DNA of 41,798 bases from Yimella sp. cx-51 (lineage in GTDB: Bacteria; Actinomycetota; Actinomycetes; Actinomycetales; Dermatophilaceae), in NCBI RefSeq assembly GCF_017654605.1, contig NZ_CP072114.1:1-41798 (forward strand). The letters are read 5' to 3'. Both the position numbers and the translations under genes were made by a program. Under the pieces are notes generated by a model, which ran no database searches, was not told the origin of the DNA, and was given only the letters and a program-made list of their open reading frames with translations. Positions 33,197 to 39,042 of the stretch are shown in pieces; within the stretch, counting starts at the first letter, position 1, and every line of letters begins with the position of its first letter.

Positions 33197-33364
33197 TTAC
33201 GCTGCCCGTCCGAATCCGAAACGAACCAGCCTGGCAGCGAGTTCGGGATTGACCCCGTGGATGCCTTGCTGGGCCAGATCGCCGCGCTGCGGCGTGGATG
33301 CGCCAATTCCGCTTGGAGGTGACACGTCGCTGACTGGTTCCAGCTCGTCCGCTCTCTTCTCCAC
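33197..33364 (-). CDS. Possible 55-residue peptide gene
   Basis: A GTG start at 33364 has an unusually good ribosome site (AAGGGGAGG about 7 bases upstream). The product begins VEKRADELEP, is soluble, has no cysteines and ends in a helix-like stretch NPELAARLVRFGFGRAA. It converges with the XRE-like regulator, with 15 bases between the stops. I do not recognise it. The main support is the ribosome site and the non-random C-terminus; it could still be a chance frame. Confidence 0.35.
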   Translation of the reverse strand: MEKRADELEPVSDVSPPSGIGASTPQRGDLAQQGIHGVNPELAARLVRFGFGRAA

Positions 33365-33549
33365 GCCACTGCCTCCCCTTGCTGCCGTCTCCCTGTGGCG
33401 ACAGTAAGTGCCTCGTGCCCAGGGGTCATCAACTGCACCTTCTAGGTTTGGCCAAGGCAGAGTCAGGAGAGGGTAAAAGATCCCGGTATTGCAGGGAAAC
33501 TTGAGCGTCTGTTTGGGGCGCTCCAAACCGCTTAAACCGGCTCCGGATG

Positions 33550-33584
33550 GTCACTATTGTGACCCTGCGGGATACAATAGTGAC
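33550..33584 (+). promoter_or_regulatory. Leaderless promoter inside a perfect 11-bp inverted repeat
   Basis: GTCACTATTGT (33550-33560) and ACAATAGTGAC (33574-33584) are exact inverted copies separated by 13 bases. The right arm contains the -10 hexamer TACAAT (33573-33578), and the GTG start follows 6 bases later at 33585. Transcription would therefore start on or next to the start codon. A dimeric regulator bound to the repeat would cover the -10 box and start site; autoregulation by the product of 33585 is the natural reading. Confidence 0.75.
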
Positions 33585-33947
33585 GTGCAACCTCTCGACC
33601 CAGCCACTAAAGGACTGCCCTCCTTCGCGGCCCGACTTAACCGGCTGCTCGCCATGACGACGACCACAAAGGACGGGCAGCGGGTCCGCTGGACCAACCG
33701 AGCCCTTGCGGATGCGCTGGGTCAGCACGGGTGCCCAACAAGCGAGTCGTATATCAAACGGCTGCGGCGCGGTCAGTCCGACGTCAACCCCGGAGGCCGG
33801 CTCCTCTACGCGCTATGCACAGTGTTGGGCTGCCCTCCCGCGTACTGGTTCGATGAACGTGCGGCCGAGGCCCACGACGACCGGCTACGGCTCGAGCGCA
33901 GGCGCAATCCGCTAGGAGATAGCCCTCTCGACGTTCCGCCGATGTGA
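33585..33947 (+). CDS. EspR/XRE-like regulator with leaderless start
   Basis: 120 residues. SFAARLNRLLAMTTTTKDGQ, WTNRALADALGQHGCPTSES, YIKRLRRGQSDVNPGGRLLY and ALCTVLGCPPAYWF follow the EspR pattern (RLNRLF, then an HTH with a YLSQLRSG-like recognition helix, then a YF-containing segment). It is a paralogue-like relative of the regulator at 32861. GTG 33585 matches the family N-terminus; the longer frame to 33489 would run through the promoter repeat. Its 3' end overlaps the convergent MFS gene by 36 bases, so the two transcripts are antisense at their ends. Confidence 0.85.
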   Translation: MQPLDPATKGLPSFAARLNRLLAMTTTTKDGQRVRWTNRALADALGQHGCPTSESYIKRLRRGQSDVNPGGRLLYALCTVLGCPPAYWFDERAAEAHDDRLRLERRRNPLGDSPLDVPPM

Positions 33948-35099
33948 GAACAGGCCAAGGCCGGCCACCATGATCAGAGCAGCACCCATGACAGACCCGG
34001 CCAGCCCGACGCTGTTCGTACGAGTCAGCAACCCAAACGCCAGGTGACCCAGCGGGATGCAACTAAACGTTGCGAGCTGCAAGGCGCTCATCACCCGGCC
34101 CATCATCTGGGGCCCCGCTTGACGCCGCACCTCGCTCACAAGCAACCCAATACCGGGCGCCGACACAAGGCCCGCGGCGAAGCCTGCTGCCGCCGCCAGC
34201 GGGGCCGTGCTGGCCACGCTCAGAAGAGCAATGCAGCCACCTGTCCCGACGAGAGTGACGAGACCCGTGCTCACTGGATCCGTGACCTTGTCCCCCCACT
34301 TGCTCAATACAAGGCTTCCGATGACTCCGCCGACAGCGACCGCCGCGAAGACCGAGCCGTATGTCAGCGCAGACCACCCCAACTCGCTCGCCTTCAGTCC
34401 GATGCCGAGCATCATCGGGGACGTCGAAAATAGATTTGCGGCCGCGAAGATCACCAGCAGCAAACGCAGGCGAGCGTTGTGTGCGACGTACTTGACGCCC
34501 TCCGCCGCCAGCGCCCAGACCGACCCATCCGGCCCACCGGAAGCATCGGCATTCCGTTCGACTTCTCGTTTCGTGCGCATTAAGAGCAGAGCCGAAAGAC
34601 CGGCCAAGAACGCACAGACCCCTACAGACCAGGACACCGACCAGCCCAGCAGCACCGCGATCAACGGGGCTGCAACGATCGACGCGACATTCCGAGTCGC
34701 CTGCATCGCCCCTTGAATCTGCTCCTGGACCACGTCCAGCAAGCCGGGAATGCCGTGAACGGCCGGCATGTGGAACGCATCAATCAGGCCGATCAGGGCC
34801 GCAATCACTGCGATCGCTGCCACCGGAGGAGTCGCTGAAGCCATGAGGAGGCCGGCGAAGAGACCGAGGGTGATGCCGCGGGCCAAGAAGGTGGCCGAGG
34901 CGGTCCGATAGAGCCCCAATCGGTCGCCTACTGCGCCACCGATCAGGGCTACTGCGATCTGCGGAACCACACCACAAATCATGATGAGAGCGGCGGCTTG
35001 GGGAGATCCACTACGAACCGCGATCCAGACGAGAGCAACATCCCACATTGCATCGGCTAGGCGATCCCCGCCGAAAGCAGCCAGAAAGGGCAGCTTCAT
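33912..35099 (-). CDS. MFS exporter
   Basis: 395 residues with about 12 hydrophobic segments and the major-facilitator motif GDRLGLYR after the second helix. The start FLAAFGGDRLADAMWDVALV resembles MefA/DHA3-type drug and metabolite exporters. It is the downstream gene of a two-gene unit with the ArsR-type regulator (11-base gap), the standard layout for a regulated efflux pump. The substrate cannot be predicted. The secreted-peptide gene on the other side of the regulator raises the possibility that pump and peptide answer the same signal. Its end overlaps the convergent regulator gene. Confidence 0.88.
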   Translation of the reverse strand: MKLPFLAAFGGDRLADAMWDVALVWIAVRSGSPQAAALIMICGVVPQIAVALIGGAVGDRLGLYRTASATFLARGITLGLFAGLLMASATPPVAAIAVIAALIGLIDAFHMPAVHGIPGLLDVVQEQIQGAMQATRNVASIVAAPLIAVLLGWSVSWSVGVCAFLAGLSALLLMRTKREVERNADASGGPDGSVWALAAEGVKYVAHNARLRLLLVIFAAANLFSTSPMMLGIGLKASELGWSALTYGSVFAAVAVGGVIGSLVLSKWGDKVTDPVSTGLVTLVGTGGCIALLSVASTAPLAAAAGFAAGLVSAPGIGLLVSEVRRQAGPQMMGRVMSALQLATFSCIPLGHLAFGLLTRTNSVGLAGSVMGAALIMVAGLGLFSHRRNVERAIS

Positions 35100-35110
35100 A
35101 CCTCAGTCAC

Positions 35111-35680
35111 CTACTGAGAGATGCGGACCGGGCATGTCGTCAAGGCGACGAACACTCGCTCTGCGCTTGACGTCGTCGATGACTTCTCTTCCGACGATGC
35201 TTCTCGATGCCGCGCAACCACGGCAGCAAGGTCCGCGTGCAGATCGGCCACCTGCCCTGGAGTGAGCTCAAGCACCCACTCGTACGAGTCGTCGATATGG
35301 CTCCACTGCGGATCCCAAGCGGTCGTTCGCTTCTCAGACAGCCACCGCCGGAACCGAACCTCCCGACGTTCTGTCAGTTCCCGCTCAAATGAGCGGATCG
35401 CAATGGCACCCTGCGGGTCGCGCTCATCGTCCTCGTCCCACGACAAGGGAATCTCTTTGGCCGTCCACTGCGTAGCCCGCCCGCGACCACTTCCGCGCTC
35501 AACAAGGCCGGCGTCCTCAAGTGTCTCCAGCTGAAAACTCAGCCCACCGCCAGCATCGGGAACTGCCCGTGTCAATACCGCAGAAGTCATCGGTCCGCCC
35601 GCTAGCCGCAACGTTTCCACCAGGGCCAAGCGAACCGGATCGGATAGTGCGTAAAACTGGCGTAGGCGGGCCTCATCCAT
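35111..35680 (-). CDS. ArsR-family winged-helix regulator
   Basis: 189 residues from ATG 35680. FYALSDPVRLALVETLRLAG, SAVLTRAVPDAGGGLSFQLE and TLEDAGLVERGSGRGRATQW are the winged helix. The C-terminal half is helical and charged (EWVLELTPGQVADLHADLAA). There are no cysteine pairs for metal sensing, so a small-molecule or peptide ligand is more likely than a metal. TAGGGT (35693-35688 on the minus strand) lies 7 bases before the ATG, a leaderless arrangement. It probably represses the MFS gene and possibly the divergent peptide gene, whose promoter overlaps its own. Confidence 0.85.
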   Translation of the reverse strand: MDEARLRQFYALSDPVRLALVETLRLAGGPMTSAVLTRAVPDAGGGLSFQLETLEDAGLVERGSGRGRATQWTAKEIPLSWDEDDERDPQGAIAIRSFERELTERREVRFRRWLSEKRTTAWDPQWSHIDDSYEWVLELTPGQVADLHADLAAVVARHREASSEEKSSTTSSAERVFVALTTCPVRISQ

Positions 35681-35687
35681 GGACGAG

Positions 35688-35735
35688 ACCCTACGTCGCG
35701 CAGGTGTGGTCAAGCCCTCAGGCCGCGCATAGGAT
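35688..35735. promoter_or_regulatory. Overlapping divergent promoters between arsR-type gene and peptide gene
   Basis: Rightward: TGGTCA (35707-35712), a 17-base spacer and TAGGAT (35730-35735) lead to the peptide gene. Leftward: TAGGGT (35693-35688) sits 7 bases before the ArsR start, with TTGACC (35713-35708) upstream at a short 14-base spacing. The two -35 regions share the GGTCAA core, so one bound regulator could switch both directions. I see no long palindrome in the interval. Confidence 0.5.
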
Positions 35736-35765
35736 GGGCTAAAGATTCAAGGGGAGGAGGTCACC

Positions 35766-35891
35766 ATGAAGAAGCTGCTTGCATCCGTTGCCATCGCTGT
35801 CACCGCGTCTTTGGGCACCGTCACCGCAGCCCCGGCCGCCGAAGCTGCCCCCATCATGCAGACGGCTCGAGCTGGCTGCTGGTGGTGCTGA
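35766..35891 (+). CDS. Sec-targeted 41-residue peptide ending GCWWC
   Basis: A very strong ribosome site (GGGGAGGAGG) precedes ATG 35766. The product starts MKKLLASVAIAVTASLGTVT, a signal peptide with two lysines and a hydrophobic core. AAPAAEAA, a signal-peptidase-like region with several A-x-A sites, follows, and the chain ends PIMQTARAGCWWC and stop. After cleavage near residue 26-28 a 13-15-residue peptide remains with a CWWC end that could form a disulfide or be clipped further. It is divergent from an ArsR-MFS pair. Its size and layout resemble Phr-type signalling pre-peptides of Gram-positive plasmids, but I know no family with this C-terminus. A small toxin or bacteriocin-like peptide is the alternative. 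Confidence 0.8.
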   Translation: MKKLLASVAIAVTASLGTVTAAPAAEAAPIMQTARAGCWWC

Positions 35892-35947
35892 AACAATTTT
35901 TCCTGTGACCTCGCGGTTCCAGGATCGACCCCTTTTTGCCCCCAGTC

Positions 35948-35959
35948 ACTCCATATGGA
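35948..35959. promoter_or_regulatory. Third CATATG operator copy
   Basis: ACTCCATATGGA, identical over 12 bases to the transfer-operon site at 32710-32721 and containing the palindrome TCCATATGGA. It lies 102 bases before the RHH gene at 36061 and about 450 before rep. Nearby hexamers (TTGCCC at 35936) give only a poor promoter match. A 12-base match in an intergenic region, built on a motif otherwise seen only at the transfer promoter, suggests a shared regulator. Confidence 0.6.
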
Positions 35960-36060
35960 ACCCTCGGAGTAGGCGACACGCCTATGAGTTCCAGACTGCA
36001 TGCGCCCGCGCGTGCAACGATCGGCGGAGTCGCAGTTCTTCCTGAGAAGGGACGCCAGCT

Positions 36061-36276
36061 ATGCCAACCCCCGCAGCAGCACACCGCAGCTCCGAGCGTG
36101 GTCACACCGTGGCTTTCCGACTCTCAAAGGCCGACCGAGACGAGCTGAAGCGCCGCGCCGCTGAGCGCGGTGTCAGCGTGCAGGCCTACCTCGAGTGGAA
36201 AGCCCTCGACCGCGCCTGTCCCCGTGACCTTCCTCCAGGCCCGACCGGCCAGAAGGAGCTACCCCTGACGGGCTGA
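36061..36276 (+). CDS. Small RHH-like protein upstream of rep
   Basis: 71 residues. TVAFRLSKADRDELKRRAAERG followed by SVQAYLEWKALDR is the strand-helix-helix order of ribbon-helix-helix proteins (CopG/Arc type), with the strand VAFRLS for base contacts. The N-terminus is disordered and the C-terminus proline-rich. AGAAGGGA lies upstream of the ATG. CopG-like proteins encoded just before rep often repress rep and set copy number, which is the likely role here. The CATATG operator at 35948 lies in front of it. Confidence 0.75.
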   Translation: MPTPAAAHRSSERGHTVAFRLSKADRDELKRRAAERGVSVQAYLEWKALDRACPRDLPPGPTGQKELPLTG

Positions 36277-36308
36277 CTTGATCGGGGCAGTGCCCTGAAA
36301 AGCCGAAA

Positions 36309-36328
36309 GCCGCCGTTGGCGCGGCGGC
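36309..36328 (+). terminator. Hairpin between RHH gene and rep
   Basis: GCCGCCG (36309-36315) pairs with CGGCGGC (36322-36328) around a 6-base loop. No U-run follows directly, though TTTTT occurs near 36350. It may end the RHH transcript, or it may be a structured leader that controls rep translation. Confidence 0.45.
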
Positions 36329-36405
36329 TATCTCGGTAAATCTCTGAAGTTTTTGCGCCAGTTACCAGCTGGCTGCGAATCCCACACCGTCTGAAAGGTG
36401 GCTTC

Positions 36406-37677
36406 GTGCTGCCCACAGTACCCCCTGCCCCAGGGGCAGTCCACTCTTACGCGTCGATCGTGTCGACGATCCGCACACACCGCACATGCGCTCCAGAGCA
36501 CGCGCGACTCGTCGAGCACGCCTGCCGCGCCGACCGCGCCGTGCTCCCCCGCCGCCACCAGGACGACCGGGGGCACGGGCGACGTATGCGCTGCACGACA
36601 ATTGACGCCCTCGGCCAGCGCACCACCACTGAGCAATGGGTGCCCCGCAAAGGACACCGCACCGTCGCTCCTGACGGCGCGTACTCGGCCATCCCTGCGT
36701 GGAAGAGCCGGGAGCACTGGCTAGCGGTCGTGGTGCCCGTCGCGCTGCATGTCCACGCCGCCAAGCTGCACCGCCGCGTGTCGGCCGCACTCATGCGCCG
36801 CTACCTCGACGTCAAGAGCGGGTACGCCAACCCTTCCTCGGGCCGACGTTGCATCGTTCGCCCCGACACCGTGGCCAGCGTGCTCGGTGTCCTCCCCCGC
36901 ACCGTCAAGCTCCTGGCGAAGATCGCCCGCGAAATCGGGCTGGAAGTCGTGATCGAGACCGGCCGGATGCTCACGATGGAAGAGCGGTGGCCGCTCATCC
37001 GCGCTGGCTCCAAGCAGCGTGGCCTATCCACAGAAGTGGCGTTCACCGTGCCCCGCGCCCTCGGCCGCAGCGTGTGGATAAACACTCCCCCGAGAGGTCC
37101 CTCTGTAAGAGGGAAACTCACCTTGAAAACTGGTCACCTCACGCACAAGACGACGACCGCACGCGGTCGAAAGACCGACGCGGCTTCGCCGCGGCTCACT
37201 AAACGAGACCCCCGACGAACCGCTGCGGCCCGCACCCTGGCCGCTGACGTCGCCAGGAAGCTCACCTGGTGCCAATCTGAGCCGCTTTCACGCCTCACCC
37301 CGGCACTAACCCGCTTCGCTACCGCTACGACGCCGTGGACAGCCGATGACGTGATCACTGCTCTGCAAGATCAAGCTCTCCGACGCGGCCAGAACCTCGA
37401 CGAGCTGCGGGTCGAGCAGATCCGCACCCGGCCTGCTGCCGTCCTCGCCGGTCTCCTGCGAGACCTCGACGTCGACGGCGACCACCCCGGCCTCGTCGAC
37501 CAGGCCCCCGAACCGGAGCCGATCCCCGACCACTCGTGCGACCACGGCTGGGTCGACGTCCTCGACGAGACCGGGCAACGGCTCGGCGTGGCCCGCTGCA
37601 TCGGTGGCTGGCGATGCGCTCAGCTCCACGCCTACGAGCCAGACCTGCACGGCCATGACGATGAGCCGGCCTTCTAG
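36406..37677 (+). CDS. rep: Probable plasmid replication initiator
   Basis: 423 residues, GTG start with GAAAGGTGG upstream. The central region (145-190) has VRPDTVASVLGVLPRTVKLL, a helix-turn-helix of the winged type seen in replication initiators. Strong basic segments follow (230-275), and a C-terminal zinc-like cluster is formed by Cys and His in HSCDHGWVDV and ARCIGGWRCAQLH. There is no polymerase or HUH motif, so a theta-type initiator is most likely. It carries two DnaA boxes in its coding sequence, is preceded by an RHH gene, and is followed by inverted repeats. Its stop TAG lies in CTAG, shared with the stop of the convergent gene. The family assignment is by layout, not by a diagnostic motif. 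Confidence 0.65.
   Translation: MLPTVPPAPGAVHSYASIVSTIRTHRTCAPEHARLVEHACRADRAVLPRRHQDDRGHGRRMRCTTIDALGQRTTTEQWVPRKGHRTVAPDGAYSAIPAWKSREHWLAVVVPVALHVHAAKLHRRVSAALMRRYLDVKSGYANPSSGRRCIVRPDTVASVLGVLPRTVKLLAKIAREIGLEVVIETGRMLTMEERWPLIRAGSKQRGLSTEVAFTVPRALGRSVWINTPPRGPSVRGKLTLKTGHLTHKTTTARGRKTDAASPRLTKRDPRRTAAARTLAADVARKLTWCQSEPLSRLTPALTRFATATTPWTADDVITALQDQALRRGQNLDELRVEQIRTRPAAVLAGLLRDLDVDGDHPGLVDQAPEPEPIPDHSCDHGWVDVLDETGQRLGVARCIGGWRCAQLHAYEPDLHGHDDEPAF
37024..37081. other. Pair of inverted DnaA boxes inside rep
   Basis: CTATCCACA (37024-37032) differs from the DnaA consensus TTATCCACA in one base. TGTGGATAA (37073-37081) is a perfect box on the other strand. The interval of 40 bases and opposite orientation are typical of initiation regions. 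They support the rep assignment and suggest that the origin lies in or next to the gene. Confidence 0.55.
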
Positions 37678-37943
37678 CGCAACCCAAACGCACGGTTTGG
37701 ATCAGACGTCACGGGCCGCAGCTCTGACGCTGGCACCCACCGCTGAATCACCACCGGCTGAGCGCCCTCTTGCGACTCATCAACGTAGGTCACCAGGGCA
37801 GACCAGGTGTAGCTATTCCGCTTCCACGCCAGCACCAGACCGGGCGCGGGCGGTTGGTGAGGATGCTTGTCACGCAAGCGAATCCACACATGACGTGTGG
37901 ATTCTGGTTTACGCCACGTCCGCTCAGATCGTGACTGCCCCAT
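37674..37943 (-). CDS. Small conserved-looking protein convergent with rep
   Basis: 89 residues. HVWIRLRDKHPHQPPAPGLV, LAWKRNSYTWSALVTYVDES and VVIQRWVPASELRPV form a small beta-rich protein with a pattern I associate with short actinobacterial plasmid proteins of unknown function. The ATG at 37943 has no ribosome site; GTG at 37889, inside the inverted repeat, is an alternative. The stop TAG overlaps the rep stop through a shared CTAG. Confidence 0.55.
   Translation of the reverse strand: MGQSRSERTWRKPESTRHVWIRLRDKHPHQPPAPGLVLAWKRNSYTWSALVTYVDESQEGAQPVVIQRWVPASELRPVTSDPNRAFGLR
37866..37905. repeat. Two abutting inverted repeats, origin or operator candidate
   Basis: GCTTG-TCACG-CAAGC (37866-37880) is followed directly by GAATCCACAC-ATGAC-GTGTGGATTC (37881-37905), a perfect 10-bp inverted repeat. 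The second contains TGTGGAT, the core of a DnaA box, in both orientations. Their place about 190 bases after rep suggests an origin element or Rep-binding site, or an operator for the small leftward gene whose 5' end they overlap. Confidence 0.55.
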
Positions 37944-37964
37944 CGTGTTAGTGAACCGGCTGCG

Positions 37965-38222
37965 CTACTTCGGTCCAAGGAACGAGTCGAGGATCGTGTC
38001 TAAGAGTGGGCCAGGGTTGACCTGATGCCACACCCCGCGTGTAAAACCACGGTGCTGATGACAGCGCCTGAGCGGGGCTCTGGCCTTGCCGGTGTGCCGT
38101 GAACAGTGGCGTCCCGACTCATCGAGCAAAAGCGCATCGCATTTCGTGAAGAACCACAACGACACCAAGAAGGGCAGAAAGACAGTGCCCAGGAAGAACC
38201 ACCCGGCCGGACTCACGTTCAT
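37965..38222 (-). CDS. Small membrane protein with Cys/His tail
   Basis: 85 residues. One membrane helix (8-25, WFFLGTVFLPFLVSLWFF) is followed by a segment with C28, C40, H43 and C54-H55-Q-H57, which looks like a small metal-binding knuckle (GRHCSRHTGKA, RRCHQH). The C-terminus is short and polar. Similar short proteins with a Cys/His motif after one helix occur in actinobacteria without known function. The ATG lacks a ribosome site. It is 21 bases upstream of the other small leftward gene, so the two are probably co-transcribed towards rep. Confidence 0.55.
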   Translation of the reverse strand: MNVSPAGWFFLGTVFLPFLVSLWFFTKCDALLLDESGRHCSRHTGKARAPLRRCHQHRGFTRGVWHQVNPGPLLDTILDSFLGPK

Positions 38223-38573
38223 ACAGAACGACGGTGCCAGACGGCACCGACAACGTGGCTCTACTCCTTACCTTCGCCCTTCCCCCTGACGTCCCACTCT
38301 GCGGCCACGGGCCACCGCGTCAAGCGCTACGCGCCAGCTCCTCCGAGAACTTTCCGGACGCGCTCCTACGTCGCTTGTTTCGTCCGGAAACTTCTCTCCC
38401 CCACTGCCCCTACGGGGTTGACCCGGTGACCCTTATGCGGCCGCGACGGGGACAAACGTCAGGGGGAGGGGGCGGGGGGTGGTTGGCCCCGCACAAACAC
38501 ACATGCCGTCGCGTCCCAGCCGCGCCATCACCTTTGACCACATGGACCAGAAAAACCAAGGAGACCACAACCC
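38223..38573. other. Intergenic region without a clear gene
   Basis: About 350 bases between divergent genes. It holds the perfect hairpin GGTGCC-AGAC-GGCACC (38233-38248), a TTGACC hexamer near 38419 and a G-rich run (38461-38485). ACCAAGGAGACCA (38555-38567) lies directly before the gene at 38574 and is repeated before the ParB-like gene (879-891). Open frames crossing the interval are Arg/Pro-rich and overlap real genes, so I do not count them. Confidence 0.5.
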
Positions 38574-38963
38574 ATGACCGACCACGTTCAGCCCGACCTG
38601 TTCGGAGAGTTCGACCGCGCCCAGGAGCAAGCCGAGCGCGACCAGCAGCCCGCGACCTGCCCCGCCTGCGGAACCATCGAGCCGAACGCCTACCTACTGA
38701 GCAACAACCACGGCTACGACGCAGCCAGGAGCGAAGGCCCCGGAGGATTCCCCCACGGCCACCACCCGATCTACCGAGACGAGTGCACCGCTCAGCGCCT
38801 CGTGACGAACCACATCATCTACGCCACCCGCCGTAACAACGTCGATCAGCTCGCACGCGACAAGCAGCGCGGCCGCGAACTCGGCTTAGACGTCGAGGCG
38901 ATCGAGGCCGACGCCCGCCAGGAAATGCACGAGAAAAACAAACGAACAACTAGACAGCATTGA
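38574..38963 (+). CDS. Small zinc-ribbon-like protein of the leading-region cluster
   Basis: 129 residues. After VQPDLFGEFDRAQEQAERD comes CPACG at 29-33, then an Asn/His/Gly-rich segment (NNHGYDAARSEGPGGF, HGHH), a later Cys (DECTAQR) and a charged C-terminal helix. The CPACG and later Cys/His suggest one metal site. AAGGAG lies 11 bases upstream of the ATG. Its 3' end runs into the promoter leader of the ArdC-like gene. I do not recognise the family; similar small proteins are frequent in actinobacterial plasmid leading regions. Confidence 0.7.
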   Translation: MTDHVQPDLFGEFDRAQEQAERDQQPATCPACGTIEPNAYLLSNNHGYDAARSEGPGGFPHGHHPIYRDECTAQRLVTNHIIYATRRNNVDQLARDKQRGRELGLDVEAIEADARQEMHEKNKRTTRQH

Positions 38964-39042
38964 CCAACTCGACTATACTGACAGTATCAACACGGCAGAC
39001 CAGAGGACTAACCACCCTCACCACACCAAGGGAGCGCACACC
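38950..39042 (+). promoter_or_regulatory. Leader repeat L1 (before the ArdC-like gene)
   Basis: TAGACA (38951-38956), a 17-base spacer and TATACT (38974-38979) make a good promoter. The -10 lies in the palindrome ATACTGACAGTAT, and the leader ends CCAAGGGAG before the ATG. The same 93-base block, nearly base for base, recurs at 41222 (L3) and, shortened, at 40224 (L2). The 5' part overlaps the end of the preceding gene. Confidence 0.8.

Noticed and set aside
35766-35891. RAGC in the GCWWC peptide as a lipobox.
   Set aside because: The Cys is only four residues from the end and the -3 position is Arg. The hydrophobic core ends about 18 residues earlier, so lipoprotein processing is not expected.
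38106-38836. Rightward frames of 107 and 200 codons over 38106-38836.
   Set aside because: They are Arg/Pro-rich, lack ribosome sites, and the larger overlaps the well-supported gene at 38574 in another frame.
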